Source of the DNA: Glaciecola sp965660625
GTDB taxonomy: Bacteria > Pseudomonadota > Gammaproteobacteria > Enterobacterales > Alteromonadaceae
Reading direction: 5' to 3'
DNA: 64,000 nt
NCBI GenBank assembly: GCA_965660625.1
Contig: CBFIAR010000011.1
Span: 1-64,000 of the forward strand
Shown here: piece after piece, positions 1-7,704 of the stretch
How the letters are laid out: each line of letters begins with the position of its first letter
Position numbering within the stretch: position 1 is the first letter of the stretch
Translations under genes and position numbers: made by a program
The notes under the pieces: generated by a model
Seen by the model: only the letters and a program-made list of their open reading frames with translations
Told to the model about the DNA's origin: nothing
Databases searched by the model: none

Positions 1-69
1 GACTCTAAATGCGGTGTTGTTGGTCGATGATGTATTGTGTGGCTATCAGTGCGTCAATGGGTTCTGAGC

Positions 70-256
70 TTACCCATTCCACTTCGATTGCTGTGGCAAG
101 ATACCGAAGTCCGTTAAGCATAGTGATGCGCATTTTTCAACGTAGGATGCCAAAGATTTTGCTCTTGTCCGTTTACCACTTTTGACTTCAACAGGGATGG
201 TATTGCCTTCATCGGTTGCTAAAATAAATTCGAGTTCGGCGCGGGCGTCATTCCAT
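70..256 (-). pseudogene. C-terminal fragment of DUF4143/AAA ATPase
   Basis: Read on the minus strand the stretch gives WNDARAELEFIL followed by IPVEVKSGKRTRAKSLASY. This is the hallmark of the C-terminal nuclease-like DUF4143 part of AAA_14 ATPases, where a D/E...E-V-K core is followed by a Lys/Ser-rich helix. Only about 60 codons remain. The upstream (N-terminal) part is lost where the sequence abuts the plus-strand SWIM-like fragment near 256, and the expected C-terminal tail is replaced by a short unrelated reading ending at a stop at 70-72. A broken gene; functions of this family are poorly known. Confidence 0.55.
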
Positions 257-821
257 GACTTGGTGCTGTATCAAGCCAATTGGGGGGCGACACAGTTGCT
301 TATTCGAATTAGATCAAGACTTGATTGCAGCCGTTGCAGAATATAGCCCTAAGCCTGTAGCTCAGCGCGAGCTAAAGCCCTTAAGTAGTTTGTCAGTAAC
401 AGAGTCGATGGCGTGGTTACAACGATTGTTGGACGCCGAGCCGCTGCTGGCAGAAAAGCTCACTCAGCATGTAACACCTAATGGCGATGAAGTGGCAATT
501 GCTACTACCGTGGTATCAGTAAGTAGCTTGCACGAGCAAGTCAAGCAGGCAGCGTCACGAAGGTTAGCGGCAGCCGCTACGGTTAAGCAACAACAGCGTT
601 TGGCCTATCTCAATTCACTCATGCCCAAACAAACGCCGCTTTGGCGGACTGTGGTCGCGTTGATCGATAAAAAACAAACAAAGGCTTACGAGCAAGCAGT
701 TGCGATCTTAATAGACTTATTTGAACCGGCTGAATTTAAAGTGAAAACCAATGATTTATTAGCGCGTTATGCAAACCGTTCAGCGTTGAAAGCCAAATTC
801 AAAGCGGCTCAGCTGCTTTAA
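255..821 (+). pseudogene. C-terminal part of a SWIM zinc-finger-type protein (truncated)
   Basis: An open frame of 188 codons that lacks a convincing start or ribosome binding site; the first ~15 codons overlap the antisense DUF4143 fragment and do not look like a natural N-terminus. The C-terminal half (W..V..LI..K....Y..AV.IL.DL, then LLARYANRSALKAKF) resembles the helical tail of bacterial SWIM zinc-finger family proteins, which carry a similar 'KPxAYDEAVxLLxDL ... RKPSLxxRL' ending. The zinc-finger part itself is not present. Family assignment is from memory of the pattern, so moderate to low certainty; truncation is clear from the context. Confidence 0.4.
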
Positions 822-884
822 TAAGGCCAACACACATATTTAGGTTGGTTGGGTATAGGTGAATATAAAACGTCATTTACATCA

Positions 885-1203
885 GTAAGTCATGGTTGTT
901 AATAGCGGCTTAATGCTTTATCAAACGCCGAGTGAGGGTAAAAAGAACGAAATTAAAACCTTGCAAGCGATGCTAGAAACCTTGCCAGTCAAGGGCAATG
1001 TTATTTCTGCTGATGCCATGCATTGTCAAAAAGAAACGGCGTCCTTAGCTCAGCAAAAAGGCGCTGACTATATGTTGCAGATTAAGGATAATCAGAATAG
1101 CCTACATGAGGAAATCGCGGGATACTTTCATAAAGTGAGAAGAGACGAACCGACTCGCATTGAAGTAAACCAGATAAGTGACCTTGATGGAGAGCACGGC
1201 GGC
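885..1203 (+). pseudogene. ISAs1-family transposase, internal fragment
   Basis: Translation contains EGKKNEIKTLQAMLETL, then ISADAMHCQKETASLAQQ and DYMLQIKDNQNSLHEEI. These match the central DDE catalytic region of ISAs1-family transposases (usual length about 370 aa; the D of 'DAMHCQ' is the second catalytic Asp). The N-terminal half and the C-terminal catalytic Glu region are absent. Similarity stops at about 1200 where the sequence switches to the antisense IS982 fragment. Non-functional relic. Confidence 0.75.
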
Positions 1204-1227
1204 ATCGTTCATCCCGGGTACACAGCG

Positions 1228-1833
1228 TTACCCGTCGAGCGCCTTACTCAAATAACCTTTGTCGCCGTACAACTTATCTGTTAATCCTTTTGCCAACTCC
1301 GCTGCCGGTTGAGTATCGTGTACATTTCCGGTAGTGACTTTTGCCGCCACAATTTCACCAAGATAGTTAACGATTAAATGAAGTTTGAAACCATAGAACC
1401 ATCCCATTGTTCCTTTCCCGCGTTGAGCTATACCATCAAACGTTTTGTGCCTTGGGATCCGAATATTGTGGCACACTTTTATGGATGTAGAGTCAATGAA
1501 TTCGATGCCTGTAGGTTTCCCTTTGAGCGATGTAAAGTAAGCGCACATGGGCACAATGACTCTGGGCATAATCGCAAGAAACCGGGTATAACTCAGCAAA
1601 TGTGGAAACTCCTTTTTGTATACAACAGACACATACCCAAGGTAATAGTTTTTAAAATCACGGTAATGAGACATGTGAAATCCAATCACAATCGTCATGA
1701 CTTCGCTGGTAGTTAGCCGACTATCACGCCGCTGTTTTTGAGTACCATCATCTAATAACTGTTTTTGCCATTGGGGGATAAATACTTTGCAAAAATCATC
1801 GACATCGCAGTACAACTCAACTAAGTTCTTCAT
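1228..1833 (-). pseudogene. IS982-family transposase, C-terminally truncated
   Basis: 201 codons beginning MKNLVELYCDVDDFCKVF and including RLTTSEVMTIVIGFHMSHYR, GIEFIDSTSIKVCHN and GKGTMGWFYGFKLHL, typical of IS982 transposases (about 290 aa). The reading stops after YGDKGYLSKAL, precisely in the third conserved block, so the final ~90 residues with the last catalytic Glu are gone. The truncation point coincides with the end of the ISAs1 fragment. Not capable of transposing by itself. Confidence 0.8.
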
Positions 1834-1892
1834 ACCTGTTCCTTGTTTTAGATAAATCTTTTTTTGTCGAAAGATCTGATCTTGGAACAGGT
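1834..1892. repeat. IS982 outer end with a second inverted copy inside
   Basis: GGAACAGGT at 1884-1892 (ACCTGTTCC reading outward from the transposase) marks the terminal inverted repeat of the IS982 relic: the aldehyde dehydrogenase reading frame resumes immediately outside it. The same 9-mer occurs inverted at 1834-1842, abutting the transposase ATG, so the IS leader can fold into a hairpin with a 41-nt loop. Confidence 0.5.
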
Positions 1893-2048
1893 ATTTAGTA
1901 TTGCTCGGCGAGCGTTAGGGCCAGAAGTGGACCATACACTAAAGCCGTTTTGGGCTTTTTCAACAATGGTCGCCATATCATTTACTTGCATAGCGGTTGA
2001 GGTACTGGCCACTGCACCAGTAAGTGGATTAATGCATTCGAAATTCAT
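1893..2048 (-). pseudogene. N-terminal fragment of an aldehyde dehydrogenase
   Basis: MNFECINPLTGAVASTS followed by a segment ending FSVWSTSGPNARRAIL is the N-terminus of an NAD(P)-dependent aldehyde dehydrogenase of the vanillin/salicylaldehyde type (family length about 480 aa). The start is good: GAGGG lies 6 nt before the ATG at 2048. After ~51 codons the gene is cut by the IS982 end at 1892/1893. The rest of the gene is not in the window. Together with the aromatic monooxygenase fragment at 2963-3082 it suggests that an aromatic catabolic cluster once stood here. Confidence 0.65.
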
Positions 2049-2165
2049 AAAGCCCTCTTGTTTATAAATAAAATGGACGTTTGACTGAATGCCAACTCAC
2101 GCACTTCAATAGGCGTTTCCATTATGGGGAGGATGTTAATGAATTGTTTGGGTGTCCAGAATTGC

Positions 2166-2200
2166 AAAAAGGGACTAATTATTTATCATTTAGTCCCTTT
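2166..2200 (-). terminator. Intrinsic terminator of the AraC relic
   Basis: AAAGGGACTAA and TTAGTCCCTTT form an 11-bp stem around an AT-rich loop; on the minus strand the stem is followed by a short T run. It lies just downstream of the AraC fragment's stop codon. Confidence 0.65.
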
Positions 2201-2220
2201 ACTGAATTTATTGCATGAAA

Positions 2221-2340
2221 TTAAGCGGTGACTTTATTTTGTTTACGATAATGTGAGGGGCTCACCCCCATCCAATTAATAAAAGCACGAGTAAACACGG
2301 CTTGGTCAGAAAAACCAAGGACTTCAGAGATCTGGTTTAT
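2221..2340 (-). pseudogene. C-terminal fragment of an AraC-family regulator
   Basis: Minus-strand reading gives ISEVLGFSDQAVFTRAF then WMGVSPSHYRKQ and a stop at 2221-2223. This is the second helix-turn-helix of AraC/XylS regulators (GFSDQSxFxRAFKRWxGxSPxxYR). About 39 codons survive; the N-terminal ligand domain and first HTH were removed, and the IS91 relic begins on the opposite strand within ~30 nt. Confidence 0.7.
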
Positions 2341-2369
2341 GATCATGCAATGTCAACAAAGTTCAATTT

Positions 2370-2963
2370 AGGAAACAACGCTTTCATATGTTTTTCCTGG
2401 AAGGCGCTATCAGTGAAAACCCATGGGGTGGCACCACCTTCACTCGCATCAAAGCACCCTCTCATGATCATATGGTCGAACTTGTCCACACCATCAGTCA
2501 GCGCATTGTTAAATATTTAGAAAAAGTCGGGCTGGTGCAGCGCGACATAGAAAACAGTTACCTGAATTTACCCATCGATGATGAAGATAGTCTGTTGCAT
2601 TTACAAGGCGCATCTGTCAGCTACCGCATTGCAATGGGTCCACAAGAGGGGCAGAAGGTGTTTACGCTGCGAACCTTGCCTGCAAGCACCGAGAGTGAAT
2701 ATGGGCAACTCGCCAATACTTCCGGTTTTTCGCTTCACGCGGGAGTGCTTGCCAATGCCGATGAGCCTGAAAAACTAGAAAAGTTTTGCCGCTACATCAG
2801 TCACCCAGCCATCAGTGAACCGCGCCTAAGCATGACGCAACATGGAAAAGTGCGTTATGAATTGAAGACACCCTATCGTGACGGAACAACCCATGTTTTT
2901 TTCGACCCTATTGATTTCATTGGCAAGCTGGTATCGCTTATCCCACCACCAAGACTCAACCTC
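2370..2963 (+). pseudogene. IS91-family (Y2) transposase, C-terminal fragment
   Basis: Reads FFLEGAISENPWGGTTFTRIKAP, then VHTISQRIVKYLEKVGL, GFSLHAGVLANADE, KFCRYISHPAISEPRL and YRDGTTHVFFDPIDFI. These are the C-terminal blocks of the IS91/ISCR-type rolling-circle transposase (Transposase_32 / Y2 family). The N-terminal zinc-binding region and most of the HUH/Y catalytic core are missing. The reading fuses at ~2963 to the antisense FAD-monooxygenase fragment, so the last ~30 codons up to 3059 are read-through, not transposase. Confidence 0.75.
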
Positions 2964-3082
2964 ACTATCATCACATCGACTTTTGACGGTAGTGGATGTT
3001 TTAACGGCGGCGGGATAGCTCGATCTGTTGGATCTGTGATTCTAGGATCGCCTGGATGAAAGCCCTCTTGATAAAATTGCAT
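2963..3082 (-). pseudogene. N-terminal fragment of an FAD-dependent aromatic monooxygenase
   Basis: MQFYQEGFHPGDPRI followed by LPSKVDVMIV is the N-terminus of flavoprotein hydroxylases of the 3-hydroxybenzoate 4-monooxygenase / FAD-phenol 2-monooxygenase type ('MQF.L.GF.PGDP' and then the start of the GxGxxG dinucleotide fold). It is cut at 'VDVMIV', before GxGxxG, by the IS91 relic. Only ~40 codons remain. It is divergent from the intact LysR gene at 3217, the usual position for a regulator of such a gene. Confidence 0.6.
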
Positions 3083-3216
3083 GGTTTATCCTCTTATTAT
3101 TATCTATGACTTGTTAGGAATTAAAAGACTTGTTGTCTGGAATAGAAATGACTTTAATTTAATCTAGGTATAAGTAAAAATAGATTTTTAAATTAAGACT
3201 AATAGAAAACGTATAG

Positions 3217-4140
3217 ATGAATCCTAACCTATTGAAGCAATTAGCCATCGTGGTGAAGCAAGGCTCTCTTAGTCGAGCTTGCGAGCAGCTGTATATAACT
3301 CAGCCAACGTTGACACGGAGTATCCAGCAGCTAGAAATGAAAGTTGGCGCGCCAGTGCTAATACGAACGCGTTACGGCGCACAACCAACCGAAATTGGTG
3401 CAAGGTTAGCGCAAATTGGTGAAAGGATTTTGGCCGAAACAGAGCAGGGCGAAGAAGTTATCCGACAATTTCATACTGGCTATCACAATGAATTTGTCAT
3501 TGGCATTGATCCGCTTTGGGAGTTCGCCACGGTCGAGAAAATGACAGCACACTTTATGCAAGAAAAGCGCTATGTCTTTCATTTTAGGACTGGGTCAGCG
3601 GCTGCTCAAATAGAGCTACTACAAAAGGGTGAACTCGACTTTTTATTAGCGCCAGCTCACCTTTCCGTTAAACAAGGAACGTTAGATAGGCAATTGTTGT
3701 TTCGAGATCGCTCTGGCGTTTTTGTCGGAAAAATATCTGTTCTTAGAGGGTCTAATAAGACTATTTCTCAAGAAGTTTTGGAGAAGCAAAATTGGATAGT
3801 AGCAGGCGCAAACGCAGGGTTTCTTGATCGGCCTAGCGAAATTATCGGACTTAAAGCTGCCAGCATGGCCTTTACAGGAAGCATCCGCTCAGTTTTACAT
3901 CTTTTAAATACCTCCGAAGTATTGGTTCGTTTGCCTGCTCGTCTAGCCTTGATGACTGGAGAGGTTGACCTTGACCAAATGATTCAAGTACCAGGGCCGC
4001 TCGGGGCAAGACGAGACATCGCACTTTGGTCAAGAATCGAAAATCTAGAACGCCCTGAGTACAGTAAGGTACATGATTTGATTCGAGTTTTTATGCAAGC
4101 ATTGGATGAGTCTGTGTCGGCGCAAGGTTTAGATCTATAA
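3217..4140 (+). CDS. LysR-family transcriptional regulator
   Basis: 307 aa, the usual LysR length. Residues ~1-60 form the winged HTH (LLKQLAIVVKQGSLSRACEQLYITQPTLTRSIQQLE) and the remainder is a periplasmic-binding-like effector domain. The frame is intact, unlike all its neighbours. It is divergent from the remnant of an FAD aromatic hydroxylase (ATGs 134 nt apart), so inference from position is that it once regulated that gene; with the target gone it may be an orphan regulator. The ligand is not predictable from the sequence. Confidence 0.85.
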   Translation: MNPNLLKQLAIVVKQGSLSRACEQLYITQPTLTRSIQQLEMKVGAPVLIRTRYGAQPTEIGARLAQIGERILAETEQGEEVIRQFHTGYHNEFVIGIDPLWEFATVEKMTAHFMQEKRYVFHFRTGSAAAQIELLQKGELDFLLAPAHLSVKQGTLDRQLLFRDRSGVFVGKISVLRGSNKTISQEVLEKQNWIVAGANAGFLDRPSEIIGLKAASMAFTGSIRSVLHLLNTSEVLVRLPARLALMTGEVDLDQMIQVPGPLGARRDIALWSRIENLERPEYSKVHDLIRVFMQALDESVSAQGLDL

Positions 4141-4498
4141 ACGAATTAAAAGCAGCCCGTTGACCATAAAATTTACAAAGGTATCTGCAAATAAATACCA
4201 CCGTTATATGGTTATGTGAGGTTAATTTCAAAGCATTAATGTCTCATATTCTTTTTGCTTCTATCCGCTAACTGTCCCCTTTCATAGATCATTTTTTAGC
4301 GTTTTGATTATCATAACAGTTGTGCTGTAAAGATGAGTTGCTATGATATTTCAAGTGCGGCATTCAGTGTTTTTTTTGGATAAGCATGACGTTGTTACAC
4401 CTCATTTAATCTATAAATGCAAATGGAAAGCCTTTCATTATTGATCTAAGCTAGGTAAAAAAATGACACCACTTGATGTGTTTTAGAAGGGGCTACTT
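4141..4498. other. Intergenic stretch without recognisable gene
   Basis: AT-rich, no open frame of note on either strand, no clear terminator after the LysR gene. Probably decayed sequence and the promoter region of the pseudogene that starts at 4499. Confidence 0.5.
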
Positions 4499-4705
4499 AT
4501 GAGAGTAAATTACGCGCGTTGCATTGGTATTTCTGTGGCTTTAATGCTTAATACCGCTCATGCAACGACATTAACTTTTGGTATTGTCCCTCAAAAATAG
4601 GCAAAAAAACTGGCGCAACTCTGGACGCCTATTTGTAACTATTTGAGTGAAAAGACAGACACGACAATTACATTTAGTACGGCAAAGACCTATGTAAGCC
4701 TTTAA
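4499..4705 (+). pseudogene. Phosphate/phosphonate-type ABC substrate-binding protein, broken
   Basis: Starts MRVNYARCIGISVALML with a signal peptide ending ...NTAHA, then TLTFGIVPQK followed by an in-frame TAG at 4598-4600. The same frame continues AKKLAQLWTPICNYLSEKT and FSTAKT before another stop at 4703-4705. This is the N-terminus of PhnD-like periplasmic proteins ('FGIVPQQS...LA..W.P...YLS..TG....F.TA.'). About 68 codons of a ~290-aa protein remain, with an internal stop and a lost C-terminus. Confidence 0.65.
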
Positions 4706-4740
4706 AAATAAATCACTTAACTATTTGTAAAGTCTTACGT

Positions 4741-4955
4741 TATAGTGCTTTTGCGACCACCGGTGCTTTCAAATGGTTTGCTGACATCAACCATGTAAAC
4801 AGCAAAATACACACACCCCTACAATTATCACGGCTGTTTGAGTCGATTCTGTGAAGTAAACTAATCCAGCAATAAATAGCGGCGTAATGAAGTTAGAAAT
4901 AGTGTAGAGGAACCACCAAATACCAGAATAAAGCCCTCGTTGCTCGGCCGGCGCA
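4741..4955 (-). pseudogene. MFS transporter fragment
   Basis: Minus-strand reading gives LDIAPAEQRGLYSGIWWFLY, then ISNFITPLFIAGLVYF and AVIIVGVCVF before a stop. This is a pair of transmembrane helices with the PAEQRG loop characteristic of major facilitator proteins. A shift of frame then continues as VYMVDVSKPFES. Both ends are missing and the upstream end runs into the antisense Mrr gene at ~4955. Relic only. Confidence 0.45.
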
Positions 4956-5396
4956 ATATCGAGTACGTAGCTGGTCCTGATGGCGGCATCGATTTAACGA
5001 TATCTAAAGATGGGACTATTCATATTGTGCAATGCAAACAATGGTGGTCATCAAAAGTTGGAGTGCCCATCGTTCGAGAGATGTTTGGTGTACTCAAAGC
5101 AACAAAAGCAGATAGTGTATTTATTGTTACTTCCGGCGAATTTACCAAAGATGCAATTTCGTTTGCTAACAATCTTCCAATTCTATTAATAAATGGCGAA
5201 CAATTGATGAATTTAGTTGCTGATGTACAAGTTGAAAAAGCAGCAACACATTTTCATGTTGAACAGCAAGACTAACCGTCCGAAATGCTCGTCTCTCCTA
5301 GTGAAAAGAATAGCAAAAAGAGGGTCTAATACCGGCAATGAATTCTTTGGATGTAGCGGATTTCCGAAGTGTAGGTATGTTGAGAACAAGTTGTAG
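4940..5396 (+). pseudogene. Mrr-type restriction endonuclease, 5'-truncated and frameshifted
   Basis: The first frame (to a stop at 5273-5275) contains GPDGGIDLTI, IHIVQCKQWW and VPIVREMFGVL, the catalytic D...QxK core of the Mrr_cat (PD-(D/E)XK) fold. The N-terminal domain is missing, because the opposite-strand MFS relic abuts it at ~4950. After a frameshift near 5255-5265 the reading continues NSKTNRPKCSSLLVKR ... NEFFGCSGFPKCRYVENKL and stops at 5394-5396: a topoisomerase-type C4 zinc finger often found at Mrr C-termini. Its first expected Cys (usually CPKC) is Arg here. Inactive nuclease relic. Confidence 0.7.
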
Positions 5397-5501
5397 GTGG
5401 TGTAAGAGATATAGAAGATTGATCATTTATATGCGCATAAAAGTGTGGTTTTAGTTGTATTTTAACGGACACCGGCAAATCTGTTTGAAAGGGCAAAACA
5501 A

Positions 5502-5538
5502 AAAAGCCTTGGTATTTACAGTAAATAACAAGGCTTTT
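5502..5538 (-). terminator. Strong hairpin terminator, probably the original yicC terminator
   Basis: AAAAGCCTTG / CAAGGCTTTT (10 bp) stacked on TATTTAC / GTAAATA (7 bp). On the minus strand the stem is followed by TTTTTTGTTTT. It lies just outside the distal copy of the yicC 3'-end duplication (5564-5588), exactly where yicC's own terminator would be if the hipBA segment were absent. Confidence 0.75.
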
Positions 5539-5563
5539 AGACATTATTGGGCGTATAAAAATC

Positions 5564-5588
5564 CATTCGATATTTTGGATCTGCTCAC
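5564..5588. repeat. Distal copy of the yicC 3'-end duplication (candidate att site)
   Basis: 25 bp reading CATTCGATATTTTGGATCTG and CTCACG; it matches 7769-7793, the last codons of intact yicC (REQIQNIE), at 23 of 25 positions in direct orientation. The segment between the two copies holds hipBA and the AlpA relic. The 3' end of yicC is a known attachment site of SXT/R391-mobilizable genomic islands. Confidence 0.7.
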
Positions 5589-5654
5589 GTGGTAGAAAAA
5601 TAAAAACCATTATTTTCAGCTCGTTAAGCTTTATCTGTATAGGGTGATTTAGCT

Positions 5655-5668
5655 TTATGTCACCACTT
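5655..5668 (+). repeat. Left-end copy of TTATGTCACCACTT
   Basis: 14-bp motif present here and, inverted, at 7593-7606; shorter copies are at 7644-7654 and 7658-7667. It lies ~70 nt inside the left boundary of the hipBA element. The pattern resembles arm-type binding sites for a tyrosine integrase or excisionase. Confidence 0.5.
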
Positions 5669-5671
5669 AGT

Positions 5672-7009
5672 TTAAGTATGCACGCTTAGCTTGTTTGCTT
5701 GCGTTTTCATTCCTGCAAAGATCTTATCCGATATATCTGTTGGAAAGCCTTCAGGAAGGTTTGTGCTGACATTTTCAATAACAGTATCAAGTACTCTAAT
5801 CACTGAGTCAATAAGCTCAATTACTTCTGCCTCGGTAAACCCCACTTCTTTGCCTTGCTGAATGAAATGGCGATATTGTATTTTCTGTAATTGATAGTAA
5901 TTTTTGCTACCACGAATGGCCATTGCCATTTTTACTTTCTGTTTAGCAATTTGATTTGCTTTATTTCCAATAAGCGGGTGAATAGAAAGTACATCATATA
6001 GTGGTGTTAGTTTGTATTTATTTTCTGGCAAATGGGTAATGCTAAAGTTTTTTGCATGACCATCGGTTGCGGCAAGTAAATAGAAAGCTATTTGCGCTTT
6101 AAAAAAATTCTGTTTATCCAAAGCAGCGCTTTCGCTGCTTGCAAGTAACTTCATACAATCTTCAACACTCAAGCCGCCATCGCTTTGATATTTGAATAAT
6201 GACGATAGCCCTGTCGCCTGACAAAAATCTTCTTGTGGTAAACGGATAATCCATGAACCATCACTTGATAACTTACGATCAAAACGCTCAACAATAAGTG
6301 CTTTTTTACCAGTAAAAGACCCCATATCACAATGCGCAATAGGAATATCAAATTCGGCGATTATCTTCGAGCATAACCATTCATTTTCAACAGAGGCTTC
6401 CATGTCTGCTTTTATATTGCCAACTAACCCCATTGGCAGCTTAAATATGTGTGTAGTTGGCGTTTCCCCTAAAGGTTCACACCATTGGTTATTGTGCCAA
6501 AGAAGCGCAGTCTTTTCTTGAGCACCAGCAAGTGAAATTCTTAAGGAATCATCGTCGTCTAAACGACCTAGTGGATAGGTATCAACAGCTTTATTTAGTA
6601 TTCCCGCAACTTGCTGTTCATTTAGCGGTTTATACTGAATTTGTTTAATATTCTGAGGCTTATCGCCTTCTGGTAGCAATTGAATTGCCCCCACACAATC
6701 ACGACCTAGCTCAACGAGTAAATCAAATACCTTGGTGCTTGCCGTACTAAACCGCCTTGCTAATCGTTCACGTATATCTCTACTATCAGGCAGTAAATTA
6801 TCAAAGTAAAATGAAACGATATCGCCTTTAATTGGTTGGTTTCCTGGAGTAAATGGTAGTGATAAAGATAAAGGGCGACCTCGTGGGTTTTCTAGCCATT
6901 CATCCGCGTATTGCAATTCATCAACACCTGATTTTATTCGCCAACTGCCAACAAACTCTGCGTTCATCCAAATAGTTAATGCGCTTACTTTACGTTTTGC
7001 CATTACCAT
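5672..7009 (-). CDS. hipA: HipA-family serine/threonine kinase toxin
   Basis: 445 aa, full length for HipA. N-terminal HipA_N domain (~10-115), then a kinase-like fold with the P-loop/activation segment SLAGAQEKTALL (~159-170), ERFDR (241-245), DFCQ (261-264), catalytic-loop ATDGHAKN (314-321) and metal-binding LYDV (337-340). In E. coli HipA phosphorylates glutamyl-tRNA synthetase and induces persistence; the same target here is inference. Start is either ATG at 7009 or ATG two codons later at 7003; the AGGATGA ribosome site fits the second better. It overlaps or abuts the hipB stop, giving translational coupling. It lies in the element bounded by the yicC duplication. Confidence 0.9.
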   Translation of the reverse strand: MVMAKRKVSALTIWMNAEFVGSWRIKSGVDELQYADEWLENPRGRPLSLSLPFTPGNQPIKGDIVSFYFDNLLPDSRDIRERLARRFSTASTKVFDLLVELGRDCVGAIQLLPEGDKPQNIKQIQYKPLNEQQVAGILNKAVDTYPLGRLDDDDSLRISLAGAQEKTALLWHNNQWCEPLGETPTTHIFKLPMGLVGNIKADMEASVENEWLCSKIIAEFDIPIAHCDMGSFTGKKALIVERFDRKLSSDGSWIIRLPQEDFCQATGLSSLFKYQSDGGLSVEDCMKLLASSESAALDKQNFFKAQIAFYLLAATDGHAKNFSITHLPENKYKLTPLYDVLSIHPLIGNKANQIAKQKVKMAMAIRGSKNYYQLQKIQYRHFIQQGKEVGFTEAEVIELIDSVIRVLDTVIENVSTNLPEGFPTDISDKIFAGMKTQANKLSVHT

Positions 7010-7272
7010 TCATCCTGCGCGAGTTCGTTACTGGATAGGCTACTCTTTAGCGGTTTATTTTTTTCTACAAATTGTAGCTTTATATCCAAAATAGAAAGCA
7101 CTTTAAACAGACGTTCTATCGTTACCTTTTGTGGTGCGCTTTCGAGTGTTTGATAGCTTTGTTGGCTGATGCCAAGTTTTTCAGCCAGCGCTTTTTGAGA
7201 AAGCCCATTAGACTTTCTAAAGCCGACAAGAATCGGTTTAATTTGATCAAGAGTATTAATTGTGTAATTCAC
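7003..7272 (-). CDS. hipB: HipB-family XRE antitoxin / autorepressor
   Basis: About 89 aa with one helix-turn-helix (FRKSNGLSQKALAEKLGISQQSYQTLE) followed by a short tail. Antitoxin to HipA and repressor of the hipBA promoter. Preferred start is GTG at 7272 (MNYTINTLDQI...) because GGTGG lies just upstream; an upstream TTG at 7284 is possible but has no ribosome site. Its gene ends by overlapping the hipA start. Three repeats at 7292-7355 immediately upstream are the likely operators. Confidence 0.88.
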   Translation of the reverse strand: MNYTINTLDQIKPILVGFRKSNGLSQKALAEKLGISQQSYQTLESAPQKVTIERLFKVLSILDIKLQFVEKNKPLKSSLSSNELAQDEW

Positions 7273-7291
7273 GCTAACCACCAAAACAATA

Positions 7292-7355
7292 TATAGGCTG
7301 TTTTATCTAAAAACAGTATATAAGCTGTTTTTACAAATAACAACTTATAGACTGT
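7292..7355. promoter_or_regulatory. Three-copy hipBA operator with 27-bp period
   Basis: TATAGGCTGT (7292-7301), TATAAGCTGT (7319-7328) and TATAGACTGT (7346-7355) are spaced exactly 27 bp apart. ACAG...CTGT at 7313-7328 makes the middle one a small inverted repeat. They lie 20-83 nt upstream of the hipB GTG, the expected place for HipB binding. Binding itself is inferred. Confidence 0.65.
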
Positions 7356-7433
7356 TAATTTGTTTTTTTCTTAATTTAAGCGCAGAAAAGTGTTGTTGAT
7401 CGCTAAATTTATCCGCAGAAAAGTGTGATTTAG

Positions 7434-7562
7434 CTATTTTTTCCTAATCCACTCCTGCACATCGGTTAGCCGCCACCCAACGTTACTCGCAGTTAGTGGC
7501 ACTCGCGCTGGAAATTTACCTTCGCGCTCTAAGCGCCAAATGGTGGTTTGAATCACCACCAT
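7434..7562 (-). pseudogene. AlpA-family phage/island regulator remnant
   Basis: 42 codons from ATG at 7560-7562: contains TTIWRLEREGKFPARVPLTA and NVGWRLTDVQEWI, the core of the AlpA/MerR-like HTH (SRTTIWRLxxxGxFPxxVxL...VGWxxxEVxxWI). The usual N-terminal helix with 'RxxEVxxxxGLSR' is missing. AlpA genes regulate integrase expression in integrated islands, so this supports a former integrative element here. Confidence 0.65.
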
Positions 7563-7592
7563 TTTGCTATATTACTCAGTTAGTTAAGTTTA

Positions 7593-7667
7593 AAGTGGTG
7601 ACATAATTTAGAAAAATGGCTAAAAAAAGTGGTGTTTGTAAGTTTATGTCACCATTCATGTCACCAC
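7593..7667. repeat. Right-end cluster of ATGTCACCA motifs
   Basis: AAGTGGTGACATAA at 7593-7606 is the exact inverse complement of the left-end TTATGTCACCACTT (5655-5668). Two direct partial copies follow: TTATGTCACCA at 7644-7654 and ATGTCACCAC at 7658-7667. All lie 100-180 nt inside the right boundary repeat. Compatible with integrase/RDF arm sites. Confidence 0.5.
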
Positions 7668-7704
7668 AATTCTGAAACAAAGCGTATAATTAGTAAACAG
7701 CCTG

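Noticed and set aside
2049..3070. Shared AAGCCCTCTTG at 2050 and 3061 as a target-site duplication
   Set aside because: At 2050 it is the ribosome site of the aldehyde dehydrogenase; at 3061 it is coding (QEGF). Coincidental, and not at the relic boundaries.
5326..5610. 94-codon minus-strand open frame ending near the Mrr relic
   Set aside because: It merely reads through the duplicated yicC end (REQIQNIE) and the terminator hairpin; no start site or family.
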